A stretch of 64,000 nt of DNA from Sedimentitalea xiamensis (GTDB taxonomy: Bacteria > Pseudomonadota > Alphaproteobacteria > Rhodobacterales > Rhodobacteraceae), in NCBI RefSeq assembly GCF_030164465.1, contig NZ_JASNJE010000001.1, forward strand, positions 62,001 to 126,000, read 5' to 3'. Under the pieces are notes generated by a model. That model was not told the DNA's origin. It worked only from the letters and a program-made list of their open reading frames with translations, and ran no database searches. This document shows positions 1 to 8,383 of this stretch, piece after piece. Each line of letters begins with the position of its first letter. Positions within the stretch are counted from its first letter, which is position 1. Position numbers and translations under genes: made by a program.

Positions 1-43
1 ATCAGGTGATGGTCTGACCGACCCAGCCTCCGAATGACTTTCG

Positions 44-74
44 AAGGGCCGTCCGGGCAATCGGGCGGCCCTTT
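44..74. terminator. Hairpin terminator before arfB
   Basis: Stem AAGGGCCG (44-51) pairs with CGGCCCTT (66-73), with further pairing in the loop, and is followed by TTTC. It is nearly symmetrical, so it could act on either strand. It probably ends whatever gene lies to the left of the window; bases 1-43 hold too little to name that gene. Confidence 0.6.
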
Positions 75-106
75 CTGATCCCGCCGTCAGGCTGTATGGA
101 ACGCCC

Positions 107-526
107 ATGTTGCGCATCACCCAAGATATCGCCCTTCAGGACTGGGAACTGACCGAAAGCTTCGTCCGCGCCTCCGGCCCCGGCGGGCAGAACGTGAACA
201 AGGTGGCGACGGCGGTGGAACTGCGTTTTGAAGCGGCCCGTTCGCCATCCTTGCCGGCGCCGGTCAAGACCCGGTTGAAACGCCTGGCCGGACGGCGCTG
301 GACAAAGGACGGCGCGGTCGTGATCCAGTGCGACGAGACCCGCAGCCAGGCGCGCAACCGCGACATCGCCCGCCACCGGCTGGCGGAACTGGTCGCAAAG
401 GCGCTCATCGCGCCCAAACGCCGGATCGCCACCAAGCCCACGAAAGGTTCGGTGCGCCGCAGGCTGGAGGCCAAGAAGGTGCGCGGCGAAATCAAGTCCC
501 TGCGCGGTGCCGTCCGCGACGATTGA
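107..526 (+). CDS. arfB: Alternative ribosome-rescue factor ArfB (peptidyl-tRNA hydrolase)
   Basis: 139 aa, the normal length for ArfB/YaeJ. The class-I release-factor GGQ motif lies at residues 26-28 inside ASGPGGQNVNKV, and the C-terminal third (about 95-139) is very rich in Lys/Arg, as expected for the tail that sits in the empty mRNA channel. The family enters ribosomes stalled without a stop codon and hydrolyses the peptidyl-tRNA through the GGQ glutamine. There is no decoding domain, which separates it from PrfA/PrfB. It stands alone between a terminator and an SDR gene. Confidence 0.93.
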   Translation: MLRITQDIALQDWELTESFVRASGPGGQNVNKVATAVELRFEAARSPSLPAPVKTRLKRLAGRRWTKDGAVVIQCDETRSQARNRDIARHRLAELVAKALIAPKRRIATKPTKGSVRRRLEAKKVRGEIKSLRGAVRDD

Positions 527-641
527 ACCGCCCCTCGCGGCGGACCGTCCCGTCGGGCGATAAGACCCGTCATTTCGATTCAATTCCGAAACAAAGTGTC
601 CTAACCTGCCCCGGATACAGAGCGCTTCGAGGGGGATTTTC

Positions 642-1388
642 ATGCGACTGGACGGCAAGACGGCAATCGTGACAGGCGGTGCCTCCGGATTCGGGGCCGG
701 CATCGTGCGCAAGTTCGTCGCCGAAGGCGCGCGCGTGATGATCGCCGACATCAACGGCGATGCGGCCCGCGCCATGGCGTCGGACATGGGCGATGGCGTC
801 TTGGCGCAGACCGTGGACGTGGGCGATGGCGCATCGGTTCAGGCGATGGCCGACGCCGCTCTGTCGGCCTTCGGCGGGCTGGACATCCTCGTCAACAATG
901 CCGGCGTCACCCATCTGCCAACGCCGATGGAAGAGGTCAGCGAAGACGAATTCGACCGGGTTGTCCGGGTCAACATGAAGTCGGTCTATCTCACCGCGCG
1001 CGCCCTGGTGCCGCATATGAAATCCCGTGGGACCGGGGCGATCCTGAACATCGCCTCCACGGCCGGCGTGTCCCCGCGGCCGCGGCTGAACTGGTATAAC
1101 GCGTCAAAGGGCTGGATGATCACCGCCACCCGGACCATGGCGGTGGAACTCGCCCCGGACGGCGTCCGCGTCAACGCATTGAACCCGGTGGCCGGAGAAA
1201 CGCCGCTGCTGAAATCCTTCCTCGGCGAAGACACCCCGGAGATGCGCGCCAAGTTCCTTGCCACGATCCCGCTGGGCCGGTTTTCCCAGCCCGAAGATCT
1301 CGGCAACGCGGCCTGCTTCCTCTGCTCGGACGAGGCCAGCATGATCACCGGCGTCGCGATGGAGGTCGATGGCGGCCGTTGCATCTGA
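642..1388 (+). CDS. SDR-family NAD(P)-dependent oxidoreductase
   Basis: 248 aa classical short-chain dehydrogenase. The cofactor motif TGGASGFG is at 11-18 and NNAG at 85-88. The catalytic set is Ser139, Tyr152 and Lys156 (YNASK), with Asn111 as the fourth member. Asp at the end of beta-2 (MIADIN) suggests NAD(H) preference. The start has a GAGGGG element about 8 nt upstream. The substrate cannot be read from sequence; glucose/3-oxoacyl-type annotations are common for this subfamily. It opens the + strand catabolic block that includes a peptidase, a flavin monooxygenase, an aldehyde dehydrogenase and a peptide-type ABC importer. Confidence 0.9.
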   Translation: MRLDGKTAIVTGGASGFGAGIVRKFVAEGARVMIADINGDAARAMASDMGDGVLAQTVDVGDGASVQAMADAALSAFGGLDILVNNAGVTHLPTPMEEVSEDEFDRVVRVNMKSVYLTARALVPHMKSRGTGAILNIASTAGVSPRPRLNWYNASKGWMITATRTMAVELAPDGVRVNALNPVAGETPLLKSFLGEDTPEMRAKFLATIPLGRFSQPEDLGNAACFLCSDEASMITGVAMEVDGGRCI

Positions 1389-1494
1389 GCGCGCGACCCG
1401 TTGCTTTCCGGTTCCACATACCGGCGTGCGCCCGGACCGGGTGCAAGCCGAACCGACTGCGTGCAAGGCACGCTCCATTAAACAGGACTGGCGC

Positions 1495-2496
1495 ATGAGA
1501 CCCGGCCCCCGCAACCTGATCACCGACGTGCCCGGCCTGCTGGTCGGCAATGCCCAGGACACAAGACTCAAATCCGGCACCACCGTGCTGCTCGGGCAGG
1601 ACCGGCTCACCGCGTCCTATTCGGTGATGGGCGGTGCGCCGGGCACCCGCGAAACCGATCTGATGGAACCCGACAAGTCCGTTGCCCAGATCGACGCGCT
1701 GGTGCTGTCCGGCGGTTCGACCTACGGGCTCGACGCGGCCTCGGGCGTGGTGGCGGGCCTGCGCGACCGGGGCAGAGGTCTGCCGCTCCTGCACCTGCGC
1801 ATCCCGCTGGTCCCGGCGGCGATCATCTTCGACCTGCTTAATGGCGGCGAAAAGGATTGGGGCGAAAACCCTTATCCGGCCCTGGGCCGCGCCGCGCTGG
1901 AAAACGCCCGCGCCGATTTCGAGATCGGCAGCGTTGGCGCCGGGACGGGGGCGCTGACCGGCATGCAAAAGGGCGGGCTGGGATCGGCGTCGCTGGTGCT
2001 CGAAAGCGGCGTGACGGTCGGGGCGCTGATCGCCGCGAACCCGGTGGGCAGCGTCACCACCCCTGGCGAGCGGCATTTCTGGGCCGCGCCGCTCGAGATC
2101 GACGCCGAATTCGGCGGCCTCGGTCCTGATCCGCGCGCTGGACTTGGCCGGACGTTCGAAAGCCGCAAGGCCGGGGCCTTCGCGCAGATGGCCAACACCG
2201 CCATCGGAATCGTGGCCACCGACGCCGGACTGACCAAGGCCCAGGCGAAACGGGTGGCGACCGTGGCGCATGACGGTATCGCCCGCGCGATCGTGCCGTC
2301 GCACATGCCCAATGACGGCGACCTGATATTTGCGGTCTCGACCAACGGCCGCCAGATGCGCGCACCCGAAAGCGACATCCGTGACATCGGCCATGCCGCC
2401 GCGCTCTGTATCGCCCGCGCGGTCGCCCGCGCGGTTTACCACGCCCGCCCGGCCCCCGGCGATCTGTTGCCCTGCTGGGCGGATACGGCGCCATGA
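1495..2496 (+). CDS. P1-family (DmpA-like) peptidase
   Basis: The open frame runs back to 1369, but the family N-terminus begins at the ATG at 1495 (MRPGPRNLITDVPG), giving 333 aa. The P1 family (DmpA, BapA) are self-processing N-terminal-nucleophile aminopeptidases that release N-terminal D- or L-residues or cleave beta-peptides. The GGLGSAS segment carries the Gly-Ser cleavage/nucleophile pair, and ALVLSGGSTYGLDAA and GAGTGA are other family signatures. The last 4 nt overlap idi, so the two are probably translationally coupled. Substrate unknown; a role in trimming imported peptide-like compounds fits the nearby ABC importer but is inference. Confidence 0.85.
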   Translation: MRPGPRNLITDVPGLLVGNAQDTRLKSGTTVLLGQDRLTASYSVMGGAPGTRETDLMEPDKSVAQIDALVLSGGSTYGLDAASGVVAGLRDRGRGLPLLHLRIPLVPAAIIFDLLNGGEKDWGENPYPALGRAALENARADFEIGSVGAGTGALTGMQKGGLGSASLVLESGVTVGALIAANPVGSVTTPGERHFWAAPLEIDAEFGGLGPDPRAGLGRTFESRKAGAFAQMANTAIGIVATDAGLTKAQAKRVATVAHDGIARAIVPSHMPNDGDLIFAVSTNGRQMRAPESDIRDIGHAAALCIARAVARAVYHARPAPGDLLPCWADTAP

Positions 2497-3026
2497 CCGG
2501 CAAGATCCCCGCATGGGTGGACGGCGTGCTGACCCCGGTGGACAAGCTCGCTGTCCACAGGACCGGCCTGCGGCACAAGGCGGTTTCGGTTTTCGTGATC
2601 CGCGACCGGTCGATCCTGATGCAACGCCGCGCGCTGGGAAAATACCATACGCCGGGGCTTTGGGCGAACAGCTGTTGCACCCACCCGGACTGGGATGAAA
2701 CCGCCGCCGATTGCGCGGTCCGGCGGCTGCGCGAGGAACTGGGTATCTCGGGGCTGAGTCCCGAACACCGGCAATTGCTGGAATACCGGGCCGAGGTGGG
2801 CGGCGGCATGGTCGAACACGAAGTGGTGGATGTCTTCGTCGCCACCGCGCCGACGGAACTGACGATAACACCCGATCCCGGCGAGGTGATGGACACCCGC
2901 TGGACCGCCTATGCCGATTTGCTGGAAGACGTAGCCCGGCGCCCGGACCGATACACGCCATGGCTCAGGATCTATCTCGGGCAGCATTCCGATGCGATCT
3001 TCGGCAAGGACTGGACGGAAAAATGA
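2493..3026 (+). CDS. idi: Isopentenyl-diphosphate delta-isomerase, type I
   Basis: 177 aa Nudix-fold type I IDI. Interconverts isopentenyl and dimethylallyl diphosphate for isoprenoid synthesis in the cytoplasm. The catalytic Cys62 lies in NSCCTHP, the position of Cys67 in the E. coli enzyme, and the catalytic Glu110 lies in EHEV. The Nudix-like helix follows as RRLREELGI. The ATG overlaps the P1 peptidase stop by 4 nt and the FAD monooxygenase starts 13 nt after its end, so it is cotranscribed with catabolic-looking genes rather than carotenoid or photosynthesis genes. Confidence 0.93.
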   Translation: MTGKIPAWVDGVLTPVDKLAVHRTGLRHKAVSVFVIRDRSILMQRRALGKYHTPGLWANSCCTHPDWDETAADCAVRRLREELGISGLSPEHRQLLEYRAEVGGGMVEHEVVDVFVATAPTELTITPDPGEVMDTRWTAYADLLEDVARRPDRYTPWLRIYLGQHSDAIFGKDWTEK

Positions 3027-3039
3027 CGGGACAGCGCAT

Positions 3040-4296
3040 ATGACCGTTCTCATCGCCGGAGCCGGCATCGCCGGTCTTTCGCTTGGCCTGACGCTGCACC
3101 AGATCGGGGTGCCTTTCCGCATTTTCGAGGCGACCCGCGCGATCAGGCCGCTGGGCGTCGGTATCAACCTGCAACCCAATGCGGTGCGCGAGCTGTTCGA
3201 CCTGGGGCTGGAACAGGACCTTGAAACCATCGGAATCAGAACCCGGCAATACGGGTTCTACAGCAAGCACGGGCTGCGCATATGGGAAGAACCGCGCGGA
3301 ACATGGGCCGGTTACAACTGGCCACAGTATTCCGTGCATCGCGGCAGGCTTCAGATGCTGCTCTACGATGCGCTGGTGGCCCGCGCGAGCGCGGAATGCG
3401 TCGTCACCGGCGCGCGCGCCGCCGGGTTCGAAACCCACAAGGATCATGCGGTTCTGATCCTCGACTCCGGCGACAGGATCACCGGCGACCTCGTCATCGC
3501 CGCCGATGGCATCCACTCCGCCCTGCGCGCCCGGATGTATCCGGACGAAGGCGCTCCGATCTGGAATGGCCGGGTTCTCTGGCGCGCCACGACGCAAGCC
3601 GAAGCCTTTTTCGGGGGCGGCGCGATGGTGATGATCGGCCACGACGACCTGCGCATCGTCGCCTATCCGATTTCCGACCCGGACCCGGACACCGGCCAGG
3701 TCACGATGAACTGGATCGCCGAGAAGCGCTTTGACCCGGCGATCGGCTGGAAACGCGAAGACTGGAACAGGCCCGCGAACATCGAGGATTTCCTGCCTGA
3801 TTTTGCCGGCTGGACCTTTGACTGGATCGACGTTCCGGCCCTGATCACCGGGGCCGCGCAGGTGTTCGAATATCCGATGGTCGATCGCGACCCGCTGCCG
3901 GGCTGGACCGTCGGTCGCGTGACCCTCATGGGCGATGCCGCGCATCCGACCTATCCGGTCGGATCCAACGGGGCGAGCCAGGCCATCATCGACGCCCGCA
4001 TGATCGGAGCGGCCCTGGTGAGACATGGCATCGGCCCGGACGCGCTGACGGCATACGAAGCGGAGGTGCGCCCGGTCACGACAGGCGTCGGGCTGGCCAA
4101 CCGCGGCAGCGGACCGGACGCGATTCTCCAGCGGGTCGAAGATCTCTGCGGCGGCCGGTTCGACGACATCACCGAGGTGATCCCGTTGGCCGATCTCGCC
4201 GCCCATTCCGAGCGCTACAAGACGCTGGCCGGATTCTCGGTCGAAGCGCTGAACGCCAAGCCCCCGATCCTGCCGCGAGACGCACGGATCGGCTGA
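3040..4296 (+). CDS. FAD-dependent aromatic-ring-hydroxylase-type monooxygenase
   Basis: The ATG at 3040 gives 418 aa starting with the Rossmann motif GAGIAG (7-12); the longer frame from 2992 overlaps idi and is unlikely. Further PHBH/salicylate-hydroxylase-class motifs are the DG motif (VIAADGIHSALR, mid-protein) and the GD motif GDAAHPTYPVGSNG near the C-terminal third. The family uses NAD(P)H and O2 to hydroxylate aromatic acids; it most resembles the salicylate/3-hydroxybenzoate hydroxylase branch, but the substrate cannot be assigned. It follows idi by 13 nt. A phenolic acid released by the esterase at 5906 would be a logical substrate (inference). Confidence 0.85.
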   Translation: MTVLIAGAGIAGLSLGLTLHQIGVPFRIFEATRAIRPLGVGINLQPNAVRELFDLGLEQDLETIGIRTRQYGFYSKHGLRIWEEPRGTWAGYNWPQYSVHRGRLQMLLYDALVARASAECVVTGARAAGFETHKDHAVLILDSGDRITGDLVIAADGIHSALRARMYPDEGAPIWNGRVLWRATTQAEAFFGGGAMVMIGHDDLRIVAYPISDPDPDTGQVTMNWIAEKRFDPAIGWKREDWNRPANIEDFLPDFAGWTFDWIDVPALITGAAQVFEYPMVDRDPLPGWTVGRVTLMGDAAHPTYPVGSNGASQAIIDARMIGAALVRHGIGPDALTAYEAEVRPVTTGVGLANRGSGPDAILQRVEDLCGGRFDDITEVIPLADLAAHSERYKTLAGFSVEALNAKPPILPRDARIG

Positions 4297-4388
4297 CAAA
4301 ATCTCCTTGTATAACCCGGCGTCTCTGACAAGACTGAGGCCGGACCGAACCGTCAAACGGCATGATCTGACCGACAGGGAGACGCAAC

Positions 4389-5870
4389 ATGATCGATCTG
4401 AAGAAACTGGCGTTCGCCAGCACCATCGCGCTTGCCGCCGGGATCGGGGCCGCGCAGGCGCAGGGCGACCTGACCGTCGCGGTGCAACTGGAACCGCCGC
4501 ATCTGGACCCGACCAGTGCCGCGGCGGGTGCCATTGACGATGTGGTCTATTCGAACATCTTCGAGGGTCTCACCCGGTTCATGAGCGATGGCACCGTCGT
4601 GCCCGGACTGGCGGAAAGCTGGGAAATTTCGGATGACGGATTGGTCTATACGTTCAAGCTGCGCGAAGGCGTGACCTTCCACGACGGCACCGCGATGGAC
4701 GCCGAAGACGTCAAGTTCAGCCTGGACCGCGCGCGGGCCGAGGACAGCGTGAATGCGCAGAAGGCGCTGTTCACCAGCATTTCCGACGTTGCCATCATCG
4801 ATCCGCTGACCGTGCGGGTCACGCTCAGCGAACCCAACGGGCTGTTCCTCTTCAACATGGCCTGGGGTGACGCGGTGATCGTCGCGCCCGAAAGCATCGA
4901 CACCATCAAGACCAACCCCATCGGCACCGGCGCGTTCAGGTTCGTGAACTGGGTGCAGGGCGACCGGATCGACATCGAGAAGAACCCCGAATACTGGGGC
5001 ACGCCGGCCAGGCTCGACAATGCCACGTTCAAGTTCATCAGCGACCCGACCGCCGCCTTCGCCGCGGTCATGGCCGAAGATGTGGATATGTTCAGCACCT
5101 TCCCGTCGCCCGAGAACCTGCCACAATTCGAAGCCGATCCGCGGTTCCAGGTTCTCGTCGGGTCCACCGAAGGCGAAACCATCCTGGCCATCAACAACAA
5201 GCTCCCGCCGTTTGACAACGTGAAGGTGCGCGAGGCGGTAGCCCATGCGATCGACCGCCAGGCGATCATCGACGGGGCCATGTTCGGACTGGGCACGCCC
5301 ATCGGCACCCATTTCGCGCCGCATCACCCGGCCTATGTCGATCTGACCGCGAATTCCGCCCACGACCCGGACAAAGCCAGGGCGCTGCTGGCCGAGGCGG
5401 GATTCCCCGACGGGTTTGAAACCACGCTGCACCTGCCGCCGCCCTCTTATGCCCGTCGGGGCGGCGAGATCATCGCCGCGCAACTGGCCGCGGTCGGCAT
5501 CAAGGCGGAAATCACCAACGTCGAATGGGCACAGTGGCTGGAAACCGTTTTCAAGGGCAAGAATTTCGGCCTCACCATCGTGAGCCACACCGAGCCGATG
5601 GATATCGGCATCTACGCAAGGCCCGACTATTATTTCCAGTATGACAACAAGGCATTCCAGGATCTGATCGCCGAGTTAAACAAGACGACGGACCCGAACG
5701 AGCGCACGGCATTGCTGCAACAGGCGCAAACCGTCATCGCCAACGACTTCGTCAACGGCTTTCTGTTCCAGCTTGCCAAACCTGTCGTCGCCAAGATCGG
5801 GCTCGAGGGATTCTGGGTCAATGCGCCCACCCAGGCCGTGGATCTGACCGCCGTAGGCTGGACCGAATGA
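4389..5870 (+). CDS. ABC transporter periplasmic binding protein, family 5 (peptide/opine type)
   Basis: 493 aa. A Sec signal peptide covers about residues 1-24 (KKLAFASTIALAAGIGAAQA, cleaved before QGD). The SBP_bac_5 signatures are present: LEPPHLDPTSA, the VVYSNIFEGL block, LAESWEISDDGLVYTFKLREGVTFHDG and DAEDVKFSLDR. It captures an oligopeptide, opine or similar ligand for the permeases at 8384-10143 and the double ATPase at 10140. It is separated from them by an esterase and an unknown gene, which is unusual. GGGAGA lies 7 nt before the ATG. Ligand unknown. Confidence 0.9.
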   Translation: MIDLKKLAFASTIALAAGIGAAQAQGDLTVAVQLEPPHLDPTSAAAGAIDDVVYSNIFEGLTRFMSDGTVVPGLAESWEISDDGLVYTFKLREGVTFHDGTAMDAEDVKFSLDRARAEDSVNAQKALFTSISDVAIIDPLTVRVTLSEPNGLFLFNMAWGDAVIVAPESIDTIKTNPIGTGAFRFVNWVQGDRIDIEKNPEYWGTPARLDNATFKFISDPTAAFAAVMAEDVDMFSTFPSPENLPQFEADPRFQVLVGSTEGETILAINNKLPPFDNVKVREAVAHAIDRQAIIDGAMFGLGTPIGTHFAPHHPAYVDLTANSAHDPDKARALLAEAGFPDGFETTLHLPPPSYARRGGEIIAAQLAAVGIKAEITNVEWAQWLETVFKGKNFGLTIVSHTEPMDIGIYARPDYYFQYDNKAFQDLIAELNKTTDPNERTALLQQAQTVIANDFVNGFLFQLAKPVVAKIGLEGFWVNAPTQAVDLTAVGWTE

Positions 5871-5905
5871 TCGGCCCAAGACATTCACCTGAGAGGAGAC
5901 ATTCG

Positions 5906-7333
5906 ATGAGATCCCTAATCCTGAGCGCCGGTCTTCTGGCGCTCGCAGGCAGTGCGCAGGCCCGCGACGCGGCAGAATGCGAAGCGCTGCACAACACGGC
6001 CCTGCAAGGCGGTTTCGTGAGTTCGGCCCGCGTGGTCGAGGCGAGCGAGTCCCTGCCCGCCTATTGCGAGGTGCGCGCCACGGCGCTGCCGGCCATTTCC
6101 ATCGAGGTGCGCCTGCCGATGGAGAACTGGAACGGCAAATACTACCAGGCCGGCTGCGGCGGTTTCTGCGGCATCCTGGGCCGGGCCGATGCGGCGGCGG
6201 GCTGGGTCAACGCGATGAAACCCGGTCTGGAACGCGGCTATGCCACGGCCACGTCCGACAGCGGCCACCATGCCCTGTCGGTGGTCGATGCGGGCTGGGC
6301 CGACGCCAACCCCCATGCGGAACGTGACTGGGGCTGGCGGTCGATCGGGGAAACCCACCGGGTTGCGCAGGCAATGATCGAACGGTTCTATGGCGGCGGG
6401 TCCGAACAGGCGATCTTCCAGGGCTGTTCCACCGGCGGGCGCATGGCGCATGTGGCGGCGCTGCGCTATCCGGATATGTTCGACGGGATCATCTCCGGCG
6501 CCCCGGCGATGGATTATCCCGGCCTCGTGGCCACCGCCTCCTCCTGGCTCGTCCAGTCAAACACCGATGCCGATGGCAACACCATTCTCAAACCCGGCAA
6601 GGACAAGCTGATCGGCGATGCGGTGATGGCGCAATGCGACGGGCTCGACGGGGCCGAGGACGGGCTGATCTCGGACCCGCGGCAATGTCCGGCCGATCTT
6701 GCGGCGCTGCAATGCGACGGCACGCAGGCCGAAGACACCTGCCTGACCCCGGACGAACTCGGCGTCATCGCCAAATGGCGCCAGGGTCCGGTCAACAAGG
6801 CGGGCGAACAACTCTACCCAGGCGGCATCCCGGCGGGCTCCGAACCGTTCTGGTGGCTCTGGCTGACCGGCAAGGATGAAAACTCCGGCGGCCTTATCCC
6901 GGCCTTCGCCACCGGCTTTGGCCGCTACATGGCGTTCGATGACGATCCGGGCGAAAACTGGACTCCGCTCGATTTCGATTTCGACCGCGATCCGGACCGG
7001 ATGAGCTTCGCCTATGCCAATTACAACGGCGACAACCCGGACATCTCCGCCTTCCGCGAGGCGGGCGGCAAGATGATCGTCTGGCACGGCTGGGCCGACG
7101 CGATCGTGCCGCCCTTGAAGACCGTGGACTGGTATGAAAAGGCCGCGGAAACAGCCGGCGGCGAAGACGCGCTGAAGGAAGACGTCGCGCTGTTCATGAT
7201 CCCCGGACTCGATCATTGTGGCCTGCTGCCGGGGCCGGGCGGCGTCTCGCAGAACAGCCTGGACCCGATGACCCCGCTCGAAGCCTGGCTGAACGACGGG
7301 GTCCGGCCGGAGTCGATCGCGGTCTCCCAATGA
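5906..7333 (+). CDS. Tannase/feruloyl-esterase-family alpha/beta hydrolase, secreted
   Basis: 475 aa from the ATG at 5906, preceded by GAGAGGAG; the longer frame from 5867 overlaps the binding-protein stop and hides the signal peptide. Residues 1-19 (MRSLILSAGLLALAGSAQA) are a Sec signal. The tannase-family nucleophile elbow GCSTGGR is at 173-179 (Ser175). The acid and histidine are in WHGWADAIVPP and DHCG near the C-terminus. Family enzymes cut ester bonds of hydroxycinnamates, galloyl groups or mono(hydroxyethyl) terephthalate. Periplasmic location next to the importer's binding protein suggests hydrolysis of an ester before uptake (inference). Confidence 0.87.
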   Translation: MRSLILSAGLLALAGSAQARDAAECEALHNTALQGGFVSSARVVEASESLPAYCEVRATALPAISIEVRLPMENWNGKYYQAGCGGFCGILGRADAAAGWVNAMKPGLERGYATATSDSGHHALSVVDAGWADANPHAERDWGWRSIGETHRVAQAMIERFYGGGSEQAIFQGCSTGGRMAHVAALRYPDMFDGIISGAPAMDYPGLVATASSWLVQSNTDADGNTILKPGKDKLIGDAVMAQCDGLDGAEDGLISDPRQCPADLAALQCDGTQAEDTCLTPDELGVIAKWRQGPVNKAGEQLYPGGIPAGSEPFWWLWLTGKDENSGGLIPAFATGFGRYMAFDDDPGENWTPLDFDFDRDPDRMSFAYANYNGDNPDISAFREAGGKMIVWHGWADAIVPPLKTVDWYEKAAETAGGEDALKEDVALFMIPGLDHCGLLPGPGGVSQNSLDPMTPLEAWLNDGVRPESIAVSQ

Positions 7334-7339
7334 TCCGGC

Positions 7340-7366
7340 GCGGGGTGGCCCGACGGGCCGCCCCGC
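7340..7366 (+). terminator. Strong GC hairpin after the esterase gene
   Basis: GCGGGG.GGCCC pairs with GGGCC.CCCCGC around a 3-nt loop, 6 nt after the stop codon. There is no U-tract, so it may be a Rho-assisted or mRNA-stabilising 3' end rather than a full intrinsic terminator. A second inverted repeat (CGGATTC...GAATCCG, about 7401-7438) lies in the same gap before the next gene. Confidence 0.45.
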
Positions 7367-7502
7367 ACGACCCATTCAAGCGCGGGTTGGAAATGGCTTC
7401 CGGATTCGCGTTGGATTCGAATTCGTTGCCTGAATCCGTTCAGATCGGCATGATCCCTGTCACGGATACCCAAGCGGGACATGCCGGCTGAAAGGACATT
7501 CC

Positions 7503-8192
7503 ATGGACCTGAAAAATTACGACGCGCCTTCGATCATATTGAAAAAATGCACAGGCGAAACCAAGATCGAGTCTTTCAAGAAGATATCGGAGCGGATGGA
7601 CAAGGCCGCGGACGAGATCGACCGCGAGGCCGACAAGCTGGACAAGGCGATCAAACAGATCAATCCGCATACCGACAAGTTGCAGGCGCAGTTCAACAAG
7701 TTCTACATGCAGATGAGCAAAGCTGCCAATGCCGGATCGGATACTGCCAAGGCTATGGCGACCGCGGCCTCCACATTACGCGACGTGACCAAAACCTATA
7801 CAAGGGAGCTTCGCGATGCCACCGAGACGTTGAGCGCCTTGCAGAACATGTACACGACGCTCGCCAAGGCCATCGCCAAGGCTGACAAATCCGGGAGTTC
7901 TGCTGACAAGATGAAAGCGGAAATCGCGGCCAAGGCCTATGAAAAGGCCTGCAAGGCCGGGGAAAAGAAGCTCTATATTCTCTCGTCGACGAACAAGTTT
8001 GCGCAGAAAGGCCAGGAAAAGTCGGCGAAATTTCTGAAGAACAATTATCTGAGTTCGGCCGAGACGATGGATCGGATCCTGACCCGCATGAAGGATTACC
8101 TCCTGAAGGATGAAGGGCTGGCCGGTAGCACCAGAGGCGAATTGGAAAACGCCCAGCGGGAATTGGCCTGGGTCAAGGACCTGTCGAAATAG
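7503..8192 (+). CDS. Unknown lysine-rich all-helical protein
   Basis: 229 aa, not recognised. There is no signal peptide and no membrane segment. The whole chain looks like amphipathic helix: Lys/Asp/Glu/Ala-rich with heptad-like stretches (about 20-75, 80-125, 155-215) and almost no Pro or Gly. GAAAGGACATTCC before the ATG gives a plausible ribosome site. It resembles coiled-coil bundle proteins in general (apolipophorin, phasin or helical-toxin type folds), but no motif supports any one of them. It is embedded between the esterase and the ABC permease genes. Its composition (many AAG/GAC codons) and somewhat lower GC differ from its neighbours, hinting at later insertion. Confidence 0.7.
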   Translation: MDLKNYDAPSIILKKCTGETKIESFKKISERMDKAADEIDREADKLDKAIKQINPHTDKLQAQFNKFYMQMSKAANAGSDTAKAMATAASTLRDVTKTYTRELRDATETLSALQNMYTTLAKAIAKADKSGSSADKMKAEIAAKAYEKACKAGEKKLYILSSTNKFAQKGQEKSAKFLKNNYLSSAETMDRILTRMKDYLLKDEGLAGSTRGELENAQRELAWVKDLSK

Positions 8193-8383
8193 CTTTCCCG
8201 CCGGTTTCTTCCCGATTGTGAACGGGCCTGACCGACCGTCCGGCCTGCTGTCCGGGAATGATCGGCAGGAGTCGATGGGTCCAGGCAAATGGCAGGACGC
8301 ATGGCCCTCGCGGGGCGGTCTGACCCGCGCTCCCGCGCGATGGGCGCTGGACGCTGTCAACGGCCCGCCCTAACGTGGCCGCG

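Noticed and set aside
2-787. Antisense open frame at the left edge
   Set aside because: Shadow of arfB and the SDR gene; no family features.
2493-3026. idi as a sign of a photosynthesis or carotenoid gene cluster
   Set aside because: No crt, bch or puf gene is nearby; the neighbours are peptidase and monooxygenase genes.
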